A DNA stretch of 64,000 nucleotides, from the NCBI RefSeq assembly GCF_002332255.1, contig NZ_NRGW01000001.1:3038001-3102000 (forward strand). The letters run 5' to 3'. The translations under genes were made by a program, and so were the position numbers. The notes under the pieces are model-generated. The model was not told the DNA's origin and did not search any database. It saw only the letters and a program-made list of their open reading frames with translations. Each line of letters begins with the position of its first letter. Position 1 is the first letter of the stretch. The stretch is from Halomonas sp. JB37. Lineage in GTDB: Bacteria; Pseudomonadota; Gammaproteobacteria; Pseudomonadales; Halomonadaceae. This document shows positions 44,275 through 53,755 of the stretch, in pieces.

Positions 44275-44484
44275 ATGAAACGACAAAAGCGTGATCGCTT
44301 CCAGCGGGCATATGTCCACGGCTATAAAGCAGGTGTATCGGGTCGCTCTCGCGATGATTGTCCCAGTCAAGATATCAATTTACGCGAATACTGGATGAGC
44401 GGTTGGCGTGAAGGTCGCGGCGACCAGTGGGACGGGATGACCGGCGTTTCCGGCATCCACAAAAACCCTCTGGTCATGACCTAG
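44275..44484 (+). CDS. rmf: ribosome modulation factor
   Basis: RMF dimerises 70S ribosomes into inactive 100S particles in stationary phase. The 69-residue basic protein matches the family throughout: RFQRAYVHGYKAGVSGRSRDDCP and LREYWMSGWREGRGDQWDGM. AGAGG precedes the ATG. It is monocistronic with its own terminator. Confidence 0.96.
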   Translation: MKRQKRDRFQRAYVHGYKAGVSGRSRDDCPSQDINLREYWMSGWREGRGDQWDGMTGVSGIHKNPLVMT

Positions 44485-44524
44485 CGTTTTATATTTTCTA
44501 ACGTTTAAACGAAATGTTTTTAAT

Positions 44525-44552
44525 AAGCCCACCCTACTCAGTGGGCTTTTTT
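44525..44552 (+). terminator. rmf terminator overlapping the pyrD 3' end
   Basis: AAGCCCAC (44525-44532) pairs with GTGGGCTT (44541-44548) over an 8-nt loop and is followed by T6. The right arm lies within the last codons of convergent pyrD, whose stop (44538-44540) is in the loop. Confidence 0.85.
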
Positions 44553-45569
44553 AGTGCCTGACGTCTTCAATGCCTTGGCACACTCGCCCACGAGCCTGGG
44601 GCCTTGATAAATCAAGCCTGAATAAAGCTGCACTAAATCCGCACCAGCGGCCATTTTTGCCTCAGCGGCGGCAGCACTGTCGATCCCCCCGACGCCTATA
44701 ATGGGCAGCGTTGGCAAGTGTTCACGCAGCTGTCGAATCACACGATTAGACGCCTCAAAGACCGGCCGTCCTGACAGCCCGCCGGCCTCCTCGGCCTGAG
44801 GGTCGCCCTGCACTGCCTCGCGGGAAACAGTGGTGTTGGTAGCGATGACGCCATCCAACGCATTGCGCTCAATGCTTCCCGCCATTAGCGCGACTTCTTC
44901 TTCGCTCATGTCCGGAGCTATTTTGATCAGCAGAGGTACGTGGCGACCCGCTTGCGTATTTAACGCTGTGGCGCGTGCGCGAATGGGCCCCAACAGTGCA
45001 TCTAGCTGTTCACCAAACTGTAGGCTGCGCAGGCCAGGCGTATTAGGCGAGGAGACATTAACGGCAATGTAATCCGCACAAGAATGCACGGCATCTAGGC
45101 ACAACAGGTAATCGTCCAGTGCGTGCTCTACCGCGGTGGTTAGGTTTTTACCAATATTTATGCCCACAATGCCGCCATAGTGGCGTTTTTTAACCTGCTG
45201 AATCAGATGCTCAACCCCTTTGTTATTAAAACCAAAGCGGTTGATGATCGCGTCATGCTGCGCCAAGCGAAATAGCCGTGGCTTGGGGTTGCCTGGCTGT
45301 GGCTGTGGAGTGACCGTCCCGACCTCGACAAATCCAAACCCCAGCGACCCCAGTGCATCAAGATGGTCTGCGTTTTTGTCCAGCCCGGCGGCCAAGCCAA
45401 CCCGATTAGCAAACCTTAGCCCCATCAACTCGATAGGATCATTGACCGGCTGACCAAACAATCGTGCTACGCCACCGATACGATGCAGTGACTCGAGCGC
45501 ACTTAGCGCCATCCCGTGGGAGGTTTCTGGATCGATGCGAAAGAACAGCGAGCGGGCAAGCGCGTACAT
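44538..45569 (-). CDS. pyrD: dihydroorotate dehydrogenase (quinone), class 2
   Basis: PyrD oxidises dihydroorotate to orotate in pyrimidine synthesis, passing electrons to quinone at the membrane. The 343-residue product has the class 2 N-terminal membrane-associating helix (MYALARSLFFRIDPETSHGMAL), FGFVEVGTVTPQPQPGNPKPRLFRL, the catalytic serine region NVSSPNTPGLRSLQ, LLIKIAPD and GVGGIDSAAAAEAKMAAGADLVQLYS for FMN. Confidence 0.97.
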   Translation of the reverse strand: MYALARSLFFRIDPETSHGMALSALESLHRIGGVARLFGQPVNDPIELMGLRFANRVGLAAGLDKNADHLDALGSLGFGFVEVGTVTPQPQPGNPKPRLFRLAQHDAIINRFGFNNKGVEHLIQQVKKRHYGGIVGINIGKNLTTAVEHALDDYLLCLDAVHSCADYIAVNVSSPNTPGLRSLQFGEQLDALLGPIRARATALNTQAGRHVPLLIKIAPDMSEEEVALMAGSIERNALDGVIATNTTVSREAVQGDPQAEEAGGLSGRPVFEASNRVIRQLREHLPTLPIIGVGGIDSAAAAEAKMAAGADLVQLYSGLIYQGPRLVGECAKALKTSGTKKAH

Positions 45570-45620
45570 GGCGAGTCTCTTGAAGCGAATCGAAAACGGG
45601 CGCCAGTATAACGCAATAAA

Positions 45621-45649
45621 GCGCGCCCTGGTGGAGAACCAGGGCGCGC
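45621..45649 (-). terminator. hairpin downstream of gdhB
   Basis: GCGCGCCCTGGT (45621-45632) and ACCAGGGCGCGC (45638-45649) form a perfect 12-bp stem with a 5-nt loop; on the minus strand TTTATT follows. It lies 45 bp after the glutamate dehydrogenase stop. Confidence 0.8.
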
Positions 45650-45693
45650 TTTAACCTACCAAGAACACATTACCAAAAATAAAAGCTACGATT

Positions 45694-48600
45694 TTAGGCT
45701 TCGTTATCGCTCTCGGCCAAATCCACCAGTTCGCGCACCGCCACGGCAAAGAGCGCAAAGCCACCTTCATTCCCGCTGCGCACTTCTTCGATAAGACGAC
45801 ACCAGCGACGATGTAGATCAGCGTGCTGATCCAACCACTGTGCCACTCGCTCTTCGATATCGCGACTACCCGCATCCAGCTTCAGCACGCTGGTGGTAAG
45901 CGCAAGCTGTTGACGCTCTATGTCATCACGGAAGGTTTCCCGTGCCTGCGCCTGCCAGGCATCGCGCACTTCCAGTTGGTTCACCTGCTGAATCATCCAA
46001 GGTAGTTCTAACCGGCTACCGACCTCGTAAAGCACCTCGGCCACTCGCTGGGGTTTTTCATTGGTTATCCGAGCGGCTTGGATAATGCCTAGCCCGGCGT
46101 ACAAGCTCGATGACGCCGCAACGGTAGAAGCCAAGGCTTCAGGCACACCAGCGTCTAAAAGCTCGTCACGGCGCGCACTCCAGCCGCTGAGCTCTTCACC
46201 ACTCAGCAGCTCGCCGATGCCTTCTTGCAGCTGCGCCAGGCGCGGAGCGAAATACTCAATAGTATCTTGAGTGGAAAGCCCCAAGTGCTGGCGCACGAAC
46301 CAGCGCGTAGCGCGGCGGATTAAACGCATTAAATCGAGCATCATTGAATACTGGATGCGGTTAGGCACCTGATTATCCAAGGCCTCAATTTGCGCCCACA
46401 GCCCGGCCAAGTTGAAGCTATCGCGCGCTACCACGTAGGCGCGCGCAACATCGGCACGGCCCGCCCCGGTTGAATCAATAAGGCGGCGCACAAACACGAT
46501 GCCCATGTGATCCACCAAGTCGTTGGCAACTTGGGTCGCCACGATTTCACGCTTAAGACGGTGCTCATACATTTCGTCTTTAAAGCGCTCAACCAGCACC
46601 GCTGGGAACAGCCGCTCAAGATGGCGATGAATATAGCTGTCGTCAGGCACATCGGACGTGATCAAATCGCCCTTCAGCGTGCTCTTGGCATAAGAAATCA
46701 GTACCGAGAGTTCCGGTAAGCGCATACCTTGCGCATTGCTGGCGCGCTCTTTTAACGCTTCATCGGTGGGTAGGAACTCAAGCTCGCGGTCAATCTGCCC
46801 TGCGGCCTCCAGCTCGCTGATAAAGCGGCGATAGGGCCCCAGTGATTGATTGGAAAGAATCGCCGATAGGTCTAGCGCCTGACTTTGGCGGTAGTTATCC
46901 AGGATGACCAGGTCGGCCACTTCGCCTGTCATTTCCGCTAAAAGCTGATTGCGCTGTTTTTCAGTCATATCGCCACGCTTGACCACTTCATCAATCAAGA
47001 TTTTGATATTGACCTCGTGGTCGGAACAGTTCACACCGCCTGCGTTATCAATGAAGTCAGTGTAAACACGGATTCCTTTGGCGGCGGCTTCCATACGCCC
47101 GCGCTGGGTCAACCCGAGGTTACCGCCTTCACCGACCACGCGGCAGTTCAGCTCAACGCCGTTGATCCTTAGGGTGTCGTTGGCTTTGTCACCCACATCG
47201 GCATCGGTTTCGTCGGAGCTTTTCACATAGGTGCCGATACCGCCGTTCCAGATCAAATCCACCTGGGATTTGAGCATGGCGCGAATCAGTTCATTAGGCG
47301 ACAGGCGCTCCTCTTCAATGCCAAATACCTGCTGCATTTCAGGCGTGATGCTGATCGACTTAGCGCTGCGGCTAAAGATACCGCCACCGGCAGATATCAG
47401 CTCCTGGCTGTAGTCTTCCCAACTGGATCGCGGCAATGTAAACAACCGTTTGCGCTCAGCAAAAGCGGCGTCGGCATCCGGATTGGGATCAACAAAGATA
47501 TGCAGATGGTTAAACGCACCCACCAGCTGAATTTTGTCGGAAAGCAGCATGCCGTTGCCGAACACATCACCGGCCATGTCGCCGATCCCGACCACGCTGA
47601 ACAGCTCGCGCTGGGTATCCAAATCCAGGTTTTTGAAGTGCCGCTTCACGGATTCCCAAGCACCGCGTGCGGTAATCGCCATTTTCTTATGGTCGTAACC
47701 ATTTTCGCCGCCCGATGCAAACGCATCGCCCAGCCAATGGCCGTACTCAATAGAAATGGCGTTAGCGATATCAGAGAACGTCGCGGTGCCTTTATCTGCA
47801 GCGACGACCAAGTACGCATCGTCTTCATCATGGCGGACAACATTTAAAGGCGGCACAACGTCGCTGCCGACTAAGTTATCAGTGATGTCCAACAGCGCGC
47901 GGATAAAGATCTGATAGCAGGCAATACCTTCTTTTTGCACCACTTCACGGCTGGCATTCTCGGGCATGCGCTTGCAAACGAAGCCGCCCTTGGCGCCTAC
48001 CGGTACGATCACCGCATTCTTCACCTGCTGCGCTTTCACTAGCCCTAATACTTCGGTGCGGTAGTCTTCAAAACGATCAGACCAGCGCAGACCGCCGCGC
48101 GCCACTTTACCGCCGCGCAGATGCACGCCCTCAACCCGGGGCGAGCAGACAAAAATCTCGAACATCGGCCGCGGCTTAGGCATGCCGGTAACTTTAGAGG
48201 GCTCAAGCTTATAGGCGATATAGTCTTTAAAGCGGCCATCTTCGGTCAGCTGATAATAGTTAGTCCGCAGCGTGGCGAGAATCAGCTCCATAAAGCGGCG
48301 TAACAGTTGGTCATCGTTAAGGCTAGCAACGCTCTCCAAGTGCTCGTTCAAACGCGCAATGGACTCATCGGTTGCATGGCTCTGCTGCTCAGGATCAAAG
48401 CGTAGGCCAAATAACGCCACCAACTCTTTGGTGATAGCCGGATAATTCGCCAACGTAGCGGCAATGTAATCCTGAGACATACCAAAACGGATTTGCTTGA
48501 GATAGCGCGCGTAGCCTCGCAGCATCGCTACTTCACGCCAGTCGAGCCCCGCGCCAATAATCAGGCGGTTGAAGGCATCGTTATCAGCTTCGCCGGCCCA

Positions 48601-50529
48601 TATGCGCTTGAAGGCTTCACTAAACACATCGCGCATATCGCTTAGATTGACATCCGTACCGCTGTGTTCAAGCTCGAAATCGTGAATCCAGTAGCGCTGG
48701 TCGGGGGCGTTAATGTCGTAGGGGCGCTCACCGATTACCCGCAGGCCGAGATTTTCCATCATCGGCAGTACGTCTGAGAGCGGAATTTGCGATTCGCGGT
48801 GGAACAACTTCAGGTTCACACCGCCGCCCTGCTCTTCCAGCGGGCGATAAAGCGACAGCGATAGGTCATCGCCGTTGTCCAGCGTTAACAGATGCTGAAC
48901 ATCAAACACGGCCGTACGGGCCGAGAAGTCTTCGCGATAGCTGGCTGAAAACGCTTCGCGGAACTGATCCATCAGATGATTCGCGTGCTCTTCACCAAAC
49001 CCTTCAATCATCGCGCTTTGCAGCTCATCCCGCCAGCTGCGTGCCAGCCGCGCCACTTTGCTTTCAAGACGCTTAAGATCGTAGTCGCTCGGCGCATCGC
49101 CGTTAAAGCGTAGAATCAGCTGAATACGCGCCAGTACCGACTCGGAGAGATAGGTATTGAAATCGCCAAAGTGGGCGTCTAACTCATCGCACAGCACGTT
49201 TTGAATTCGCTGACGCAGGTCCGTCGTGAACACATCGCGGGGCACAAAAACCAGGCAGGAGTAGAACTTGCCACTGATATCGGCGCGGATAAACAGCCGT
49301 ACCTGACGGCGCTCACGAATGTTCAGAATGCCAAGCGAGGTGCTGGCAAGCGACTCGGTGTCAATCTGGAACAGGTCATCACGGGGATAGACTTCCAATA
49401 CCTGCAGCAGCTGCTTACCGTTATGCCCCTGGGGATTGAAGCCGGCGATATCCATCACTGCTTTCAACCGACGGCGCAGCAGCGGAATATTTCGCGGTGA
49501 TTCGTTATAAACCGTCGAGGTGAATAAACCGAAGAAACGCCGCTCGCCAATAACGTTACCGTCATCGTCATAGCGGTCAACGGTGATGTAATCGGGATAA
49601 GTAGGACGATGTATCCGCGAATGGTGCGCGCTTTTCGCGAAAGAAAGCAGCTGGGGCACCAGCACGTAGCCATTGTGCTCATCCACACCCTCTTCGGTGC
49701 GAATACGCTCACAGTAGCGCGGCTGATCTAGGCGGAAAACGCCCAGCACGCTCTCGTTATCGCGCTGTAATTGATCACCTAGCTCGCCGTCTTCCAAGCG
49801 ATATTCATCGTAGCCCAGGAAGGTAAAGTTATCCTTGAGCAGCCACTCTAAAAAGGCGATCGCCTCTTCGTGGTCATCGGGATCAATTTGCGGCGGACAG
49901 TTTTTTTCTAGCTCTTGAATCGACTCGGTAATTTGCGAGCACATAGCGTCGTAATCGCCCACGGCGGTACGTACATCGCGCAGCACTTCGTGCAAATTAC
50001 GTTCAATTTTTTCCAGCAGCGCCATGTCGGTGTGGCGATCGACCTCAATCACGATCAGCGATTCACGCGCTTCAGGCGCGTTCTCATCGCGTGGCGACGT
50101 CAGCGACTGCAGCTGATGGCGCTCATCACGCGCCACTGCCAGCACGGCGTTTTGAATAGCATGCACCGTCAAACCACGACGGTTGAGCTCGATACGCACC
50201 GAGTCAACCAGGAACGGCATATCCTCATGCAGAACGGCCACAAAGGTATGTGTTGACTGCCAGCCGTGCTCTTCAAAGTCGGGATTAAACACCCGCACCT
50301 TGGGGCTTTGCGGGTCGTGGTGCTGCAAGAACTGCCAGATCGATAGCGTGGCGCCATACAGGTCGTCTAGGCGACGATCCACTAGGTCTTCCACCGGCAC
50401 GGTGGCATAAAAGTGTCGAGCGAAGGCATCCACAGTTGCCGCACGGGCAGGCTCTAACCGCGCACTTAGTCGTTCCTGCAGCTGTTTCAAAAGATCTTGC
50501 CGGCTCTCTTCAATCGCAACGTAGTGCAT
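45694..50529 (-). CDS. gdhB: large NAD-specific glutamate dehydrogenase (GDH-180 class)
   Basis: This 1,611-residue enzyme oxidatively deaminates glutamate to 2-oxoglutarate and belongs to the about 180-kDa NAD-GDH class of Pseudomonas. Regulatory ACT-like domains fill the first half (TFVAVLHEDMPFLVDSVRIELNRRG). The catalytic core follows (HLRGGKVARGGLRWSDR, AQQVKNAVIVPVGAKGGFVCK with the substrate lysine, VVGIGDMAGDVFGNGMLLS for NAD, IWNGGIGTYVK). A long helical C-terminus completes it. GAGGTGATGG precedes the ATG. Single gene with its own terminator. Confidence 0.96.
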   Translation of the reverse strand: MHYVAIEESRQDLLKQLQERLSARLEPARAATVDAFARHFYATVPVEDLVDRRLDDLYGATLSIWQFLQHHDPQSPKVRVFNPDFEEHGWQSTHTFVAVLHEDMPFLVDSVRIELNRRGLTVHAIQNAVLAVARDERHQLQSLTSPRDENAPEARESLIVIEVDRHTDMALLEKIERNLHEVLRDVRTAVGDYDAMCSQITESIQELEKNCPPQIDPDDHEEAIAFLEWLLKDNFTFLGYDEYRLEDGELGDQLQRDNESVLGVFRLDQPRYCERIRTEEGVDEHNGYVLVPQLLSFAKSAHHSRIHRPTYPDYITVDRYDDDGNVIGERRFFGLFTSTVYNESPRNIPLLRRRLKAVMDIAGFNPQGHNGKQLLQVLEVYPRDDLFQIDTESLASTSLGILNIRERRQVRLFIRADISGKFYSCLVFVPRDVFTTDLRQRIQNVLCDELDAHFGDFNTYLSESVLARIQLILRFNGDAPSDYDLKRLESKVARLARSWRDELQSAMIEGFGEEHANHLMDQFREAFSASYREDFSARTAVFDVQHLLTLDNGDDLSLSLYRPLEEQGGGVNLKLFHRESQIPLSDVLPMMENLGLRVIGERPYDINAPDQRYWIHDFELEHSGTDVNLSDMRDVFSEAFKRIWAGEADNDAFNRLIIGAGLDWREVAMLRGYARYLKQIRFGMSQDYIAATLANYPAITKELVALFGLRFDPEQQSHATDESIARLNEHLESVASLNDDQLLRRFMELILATLRTNYYQLTEDGRFKDYIAYKLEPSKVTGMPKPRPMFEIFVCSPRVEGVHLRGGKVARGGLRWSDRFEDYRTEVLGLVKAQQVKNAVIVPVGAKGGFVCKRMPENASREVVQKEGIACYQIFIRALLDITDNLVGSDVVPPLNVVRHDEDDAYLVVAADKGTATFSDIANAISIEYGHWLGDAFASGGENGYDHKKMAITARGAWESVKRHFKNLDLDTQRELFSVVGIGDMAGDVFGNGMLLSDKIQLVGAFNHLHIFVDPNPDADAAFAERKRLFTLPRSSWEDYSQELISAGGGIFSRSAKSISITPEMQQVFGIEEERLSPNELIRAMLKSQVDLIWNGGIGTYVKSSDETDADVGDKANDTLRINGVELNCRVVGEGGNLGLTQRGRMEAAAKGIRVYTDFIDNAGGVNCSDHEVNIKILIDEVVKRGDMTEKQRNQLLAEMTGEVADLVILDNYRQSQALDLSAILSNQSLGPYRRFISELEAAGQIDRELEFLPTDEALKERASNAQGMRLPELSVLISYAKSTLKGDLITSDVPDDSYIHRHLERLFPAVLVERFKDEMYEHRLKREIVATQVANDLVDHMGIVFVRRLIDSTGAGRADVARAYVVARDSFNLAGLWAQIEALDNQVPNRIQYSMMLDLMRLIRRATRWFVRQHLGLSTQDTIEYFAPRLAQLQEGIGELLSGEELSGWSARRDELLDAGVPEALASTVAASSSLYAGLGIIQAARITNEKPQRVAEVLYEVGSRLELPWMIQQVNQLEVRDAWQAQARETFRDDIERQQLALTTSVLKLDAGSRDIEERVAQWLDQHADLHRRWCRLIEEVRSGNEGGFALFAVAVRELVDLAESDNEA

Positions 50530-50692
50530 CCATCACCTCGACTACTTAGGCCTTTTTTCGGCCAAAAAACGAAGGACAATAGGCCTTTAGGCCAACATAT
50601 CGTCTAGCTTACGCTACCTGTGGCCACCTCACTAATCACCTGACAGGTTAATCATGGCACATGCCACTTATGCATTAGGCTATGGGTACAAC

Positions 50693-51811
50693 CTAGCCGT
50701 CGCGCCGCTGCAGCAATACCCCGCATTCACAGTGATCTGTAAAAGGGAATTGATCAAACAGCGCAAAGCGCTCAATCCGATGGGTTTTGGTCAGTATGGT
50801 CAAGTTTTCCGCCAACGTAGCGGGGTTACATGAAATATAGACGATCTGAGCATATTCACTGAGCTGTTCACAGCTTTGCTCATCTAAGCCTGCACGCGGT
50901 GGGTCGACCAGAACGGTGGAAAAATCGTAGTCCTCCAGGGCCATTTCCGCCACGCGCCGTCCGGCTTTCTCGCCTTTAAGCGCCAGTGAAAACTCCTCCG
51001 CTGACATCCGCGCAATATGGGCGTTGGCCACGCCGTTGGCATCTAAATTGACGTTGGCACTAGCCACCGACGTGCGGGAAATTTCGGTGGCCAGCACCCG
51101 CCGAAAGTTATCCGCCAAGGCAATAGTGAAATTGCCGTTACCGCAGTAAAGCTCCACTAAATCGTTCTGGGCGCCTTCCTGCTGTTTGCCTGTCACTTCT
51201 CGCGCCCAGCTGAGCATTTTCTGGCAAATATGTGCATTGGGTTGGGTGAAGCTATTTTCGACCTGCTGATAGTGCAACGTGCGGCCATCTACCTCCAGAC
51301 GCTCCCAGACATGGTCGCGCGTTAAGACAATACGCTGCTTACGTGAGCGGCCAATAATCATGATGCCCAGCGCTGCTTCTAAGGCGCGCGCCTCTTGCTC
51401 CCACTCGTCCCCTAGCGGCCGATGGTAAACCAGCGTTACCAGCGCCTCGCCCGACAAGGTGGTTAAAAACTCGACCTGAAAAAGGCGACGACGCAGCTCA
51501 TCTGATTGAAGGCATGCTTCACGCAGCTGTGGCATGAGCTGGTTGATGCGCGTACTGGCAACGGCATATTGGTCAAGCCGAACGACACGCTTATTTTTTG
51601 GATTTGCAGCATCCACCTCAAACATGGCGTAAAAAAGATCGTCACCTTCATGCCAGATACGAAACTCACAGCGCTGGCGATAGTAGCCAGGCGGTGACTC
51701 AAAGACCTCTAACGCTGGCGGCTGAAAAGCGGCAAACGTAGTTTCCAGATAATCACGTTTAGCGGCTAGCTGCTCAGCATAACGTTCAGGTTCTACAACG
51801 GGGATAGCCAA
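50693..51811 (-). CDS. trmA: tRNA (uridine(54)-C5)-methyltransferase
   Basis: TrmA forms m5U54 (ribothymidine) in tRNA. The 372-residue SAM-dependent enzyme has GYYRQRCEFRIWHEG, the SAM motif VELYCGNGNFTIALA, VLVDPPRAGLD and nucleophile Cys328 (YISCNPATLAENL). There is no TRAM domain or iron-sulfur cluster cysteine set, consistent with TrmA rather than RlmD. It follows murI after 67 bp in the same direction. Confidence 0.95.
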   Translation of the reverse strand: MAIPVVEPERYAEQLAAKRDYLETTFAAFQPPALEVFESPPGYYRQRCEFRIWHEGDDLFYAMFEVDAANPKNKRVVRLDQYAVASTRINQLMPQLREACLQSDELRRRLFQVEFLTTLSGEALVTLVYHRPLGDEWEQEARALEAALGIMIIGRSRKQRIVLTRDHVWERLEVDGRTLHYQQVENSFTQPNAHICQKMLSWAREVTGKQQEGAQNDLVELYCGNGNFTIALADNFRRVLATEISRTSVASANVNLDANGVANAHIARMSAEEFSLALKGEKAGRRVAEMALEDYDFSTVLVDPPRAGLDEQSCEQLSEYAQIVYISCNPATLAENLTILTKTHRIERFALFDQFPFTDHCECGVLLQRRDG

Positions 51812-51878
51812 GGCTGCTCCTCATGGATTTAATCAGTTCGATAACAGTGATGGGGGTTAGCGTCGTTCGGCATTAGTC

Positions 51879-52685
51879 TTAATCAGCCATGCCTTTTAGC
51901 AGCTGGGGCGCTTTAAACCCATAGCGCGCAAAACCCACGGTCAGGTTAGTGGCGGGCGCGGTGGTAAAGCAGCGACCATCGTGATGCCTGCTCGTGAGCG
52001 GATCAACGACTTGCGCGACCCGCCGAGCAATAGCATCGCCGGAGTCAATCCAATACAGCGGCATCGGGGCAAGCTGCGTCAGCCACGGCTTCAGTAGCGG
52101 AAAATGGGTGCACCCCAGCACCACGGTGTCTAGCGCCGGCTGCGTTGAAGGCGTAGGCAACACGGCCTGCCACAGCGGGGCCAGCGCCGCCTGCATACGA
52201 GCAACGCTGGGCGCCCCACCGGCCAAGTACGCTTCTGCTTCGATCACCAGCGCGTCGGCAGCAACCCGCGTAATAACACAATCGCTGGCAAAACTATCAA
52301 TCAAGCGCTGGGTGTAGGGGCGCCCCACCGTTGCTTTAGTGGCTAGCAGCCCAATATGGCGTGTCTGACTCATCGCGGCGGCAGGCTTAATGGCGGGCAC
52401 CGTTCCCACCACGGGGATGGTCAGCTGCTCGCGCAAAGTCTCCAACGCTAAGGTGCTTGCAGTATTGCAAGCTACCACCAGCACGCTGGGCTGGCAGGCG
52501 CCAACGGCGGCCTGGCACACCGCCACAATGCGCTCAGCCAGCGCAACGTCATCGCGCAAGCCATAGGGTAGCCACGCATTGTCACAGGCATAGCACATAG
52601 CGACATCAGGATAGTGTTGGCGTAGCGACTGCGCCACTGACAGGCCGCCGACGCCGGAATCAAAAATTAATACAGGGGCTTGCAT
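51879..52685 (-). CDS. murI: glutamate racemase
   Basis: MurI supplies D-glutamate for peptidoglycan. The 268-residue product has FDSGVGGLSVAQSL, the first catalytic cysteine in VACNTASTLALE, VVGTVPAIKPAA and the second cysteine in LGCTHFPLL. Length and motif spacing are normal. Confidence 0.95.
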   Translation of the reverse strand: MQAPVLIFDSGVGGLSVAQSLRQHYPDVAMCYACDNAWLPYGLRDDVALAERIVAVCQAAVGACQPSVLVVACNTASTLALETLREQLTIPVVGTVPAIKPAAAMSQTRHIGLLATKATVGRPYTQRLIDSFASDCVITRVAADALVIEAEAYLAGGAPSVARMQAALAPLWQAVLPTPSTQPALDTVVLGCTHFPLLKPWLTQLAPMPLYWIDSGDAIARRVAQVVDPLTSRHHDGRCFTTAPATNLTVGFARYGFKAPQLLKGMAD

Positions 52686-52790
52686 GACTCTCTCTGCATG
52701 ACGTTTTACTCATGGCGCTCTTTGCATAGCTCTGCTGACGCTGATTTTTTTCAGCGCCGAGAAAAGTTATCGCTGAGTCTTGCGCAGCAT

Positions 52791-52821
52791 AAAAACGGGG
52801 CCGCTAGTTTAGCATGCCCCG
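52791..52821 (-). terminator. Rho-independent terminator of the hemerythrin-like gene
   Basis: CGGGGC (52796-52801) pairs with GCCCCG (52816-52821), with an inner GCTA/TAGC extension, and on the minus strand is followed by T5 (52795-52791). It lies about 50 bp past the stop at 52870. Confidence 0.8.
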
Positions 52822-52869
52822 CGAGTGAGATTATCGACTGGCGTTAAGAAGAAAAGAGTAATCGCTGGG

Positions 52870-53415
52870 CTATACTTCGGGCACGTCGGCACCGCGCAAC
52901 TCTGCGTAAAGTTCAGGATAGGCTTCCTGCAACCGCTCAAGCTCCTGCTCAGCGCCTTCGGGCAATGCTTGTCGCAGCTCTTCCATATCTTCTGGGCTGA
53001 AGTGTTCGTCAATCAACGGGAATAACCCCTCGCGCTCATGGCGCAGATAGGCACGATGCGCTTCTAAATAGTCCTTTAGATCCTCGGCAAAGCGATCCAT
53101 GGGGAGCACATTGTCCATCAGAATCATATCGATATCGTTGGATAGACGCTGTAAACGTGGCTTTAACTCTCGATAATCAATCGCCATTTGTTCGGTAAGC
53201 GCAAGATGCTCTGGGGCTTGCGTCTGAAGCCGTTCAACGCAGACGCGCTCAAGCGGGGCGGCAAAGCCATCCATGTAAGATAAAATGTAATCAACGACTT
53301 CGCGCATTAACTTGAAGTTGGGGCGCTCACCCAGTGCTAGCGTTTTTTGCTTGAGCTGCAGCACGTGGAGCAATCTCGCCATGTTGGCATGATCTAGACG
53401 CAGTTGGTTTAACAT
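52870..53415 (-). CDS. hemerythrin-like protein with incomplete iron ligands
   Basis: The 181-residue helical protein aligns in outline with bacterial hemerythrin-like proteins: LRLDHANMARLLHVL with His9, a second helix DYILSYMDGFAAPLERV, and HRAYLRHEREGLFPLIDEHFS. The second-helix ligands usually seen as HHPxED are replaced (Ala52-Ala53-Pro54), leaving Glu56, while the later His/Glu pair is partly kept. Iron or oxygen binding is therefore doubtful, though the fold seems intact. The C-terminal 40 residues are an acidic helix. Divergent from rarA. Confidence 0.75.
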   Translation of the reverse strand: MLNQLRLDHANMARLLHVLQLKQKTLALGERPNFKLMREVVDYILSYMDGFAAPLERVCVERLQTQAPEHLALTEQMAIDYRELKPRLQRLSNDIDMILMDNVLPMDRFAEDLKDYLEAHRAYLRHEREGLFPLIDEHFSPEDMEELRQALPEGAEQELERLQEAYPELYAELRGADVPEV

Positions 53416-53755
53416 CGAACCGTCTCCTTTATTGAGTCATGCCTGCCATCGCACCTTGCGGGGTGACGACATGCGATCATGAGCGCGCCTTCACCAGCGC
53501 GCCATTATTAAACGTAAAGCTACTAAAACACATAGCCCCTAATGCGGACACATAACAACTTGCGAGGGCTATCACCAATTATTATCAATAACGACTATCA
53601 ACCACAATGCCCTTCAGGCGCTGTCCTAGCAAGTGTATATTGCGAGTAGAATATGCCAAAGGTAGCCTGCTAAGCCGTGGTTTACCATCGACATTCGCTG
53701 GCACTTTGTTGTTCAACGCCTCGATTCTCTGCCTACATAAACAACGGACATTGAC
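53416..53755. other. 340-bp divergent promoter region
   Basis: The gap separates the hemerythrin-like gene and rarA. I see a short GC-rich inverted repeat near 53485-53502 (GCGCG arms) but no gene, tRNA or clear regulator site. Confidence 0.45.
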
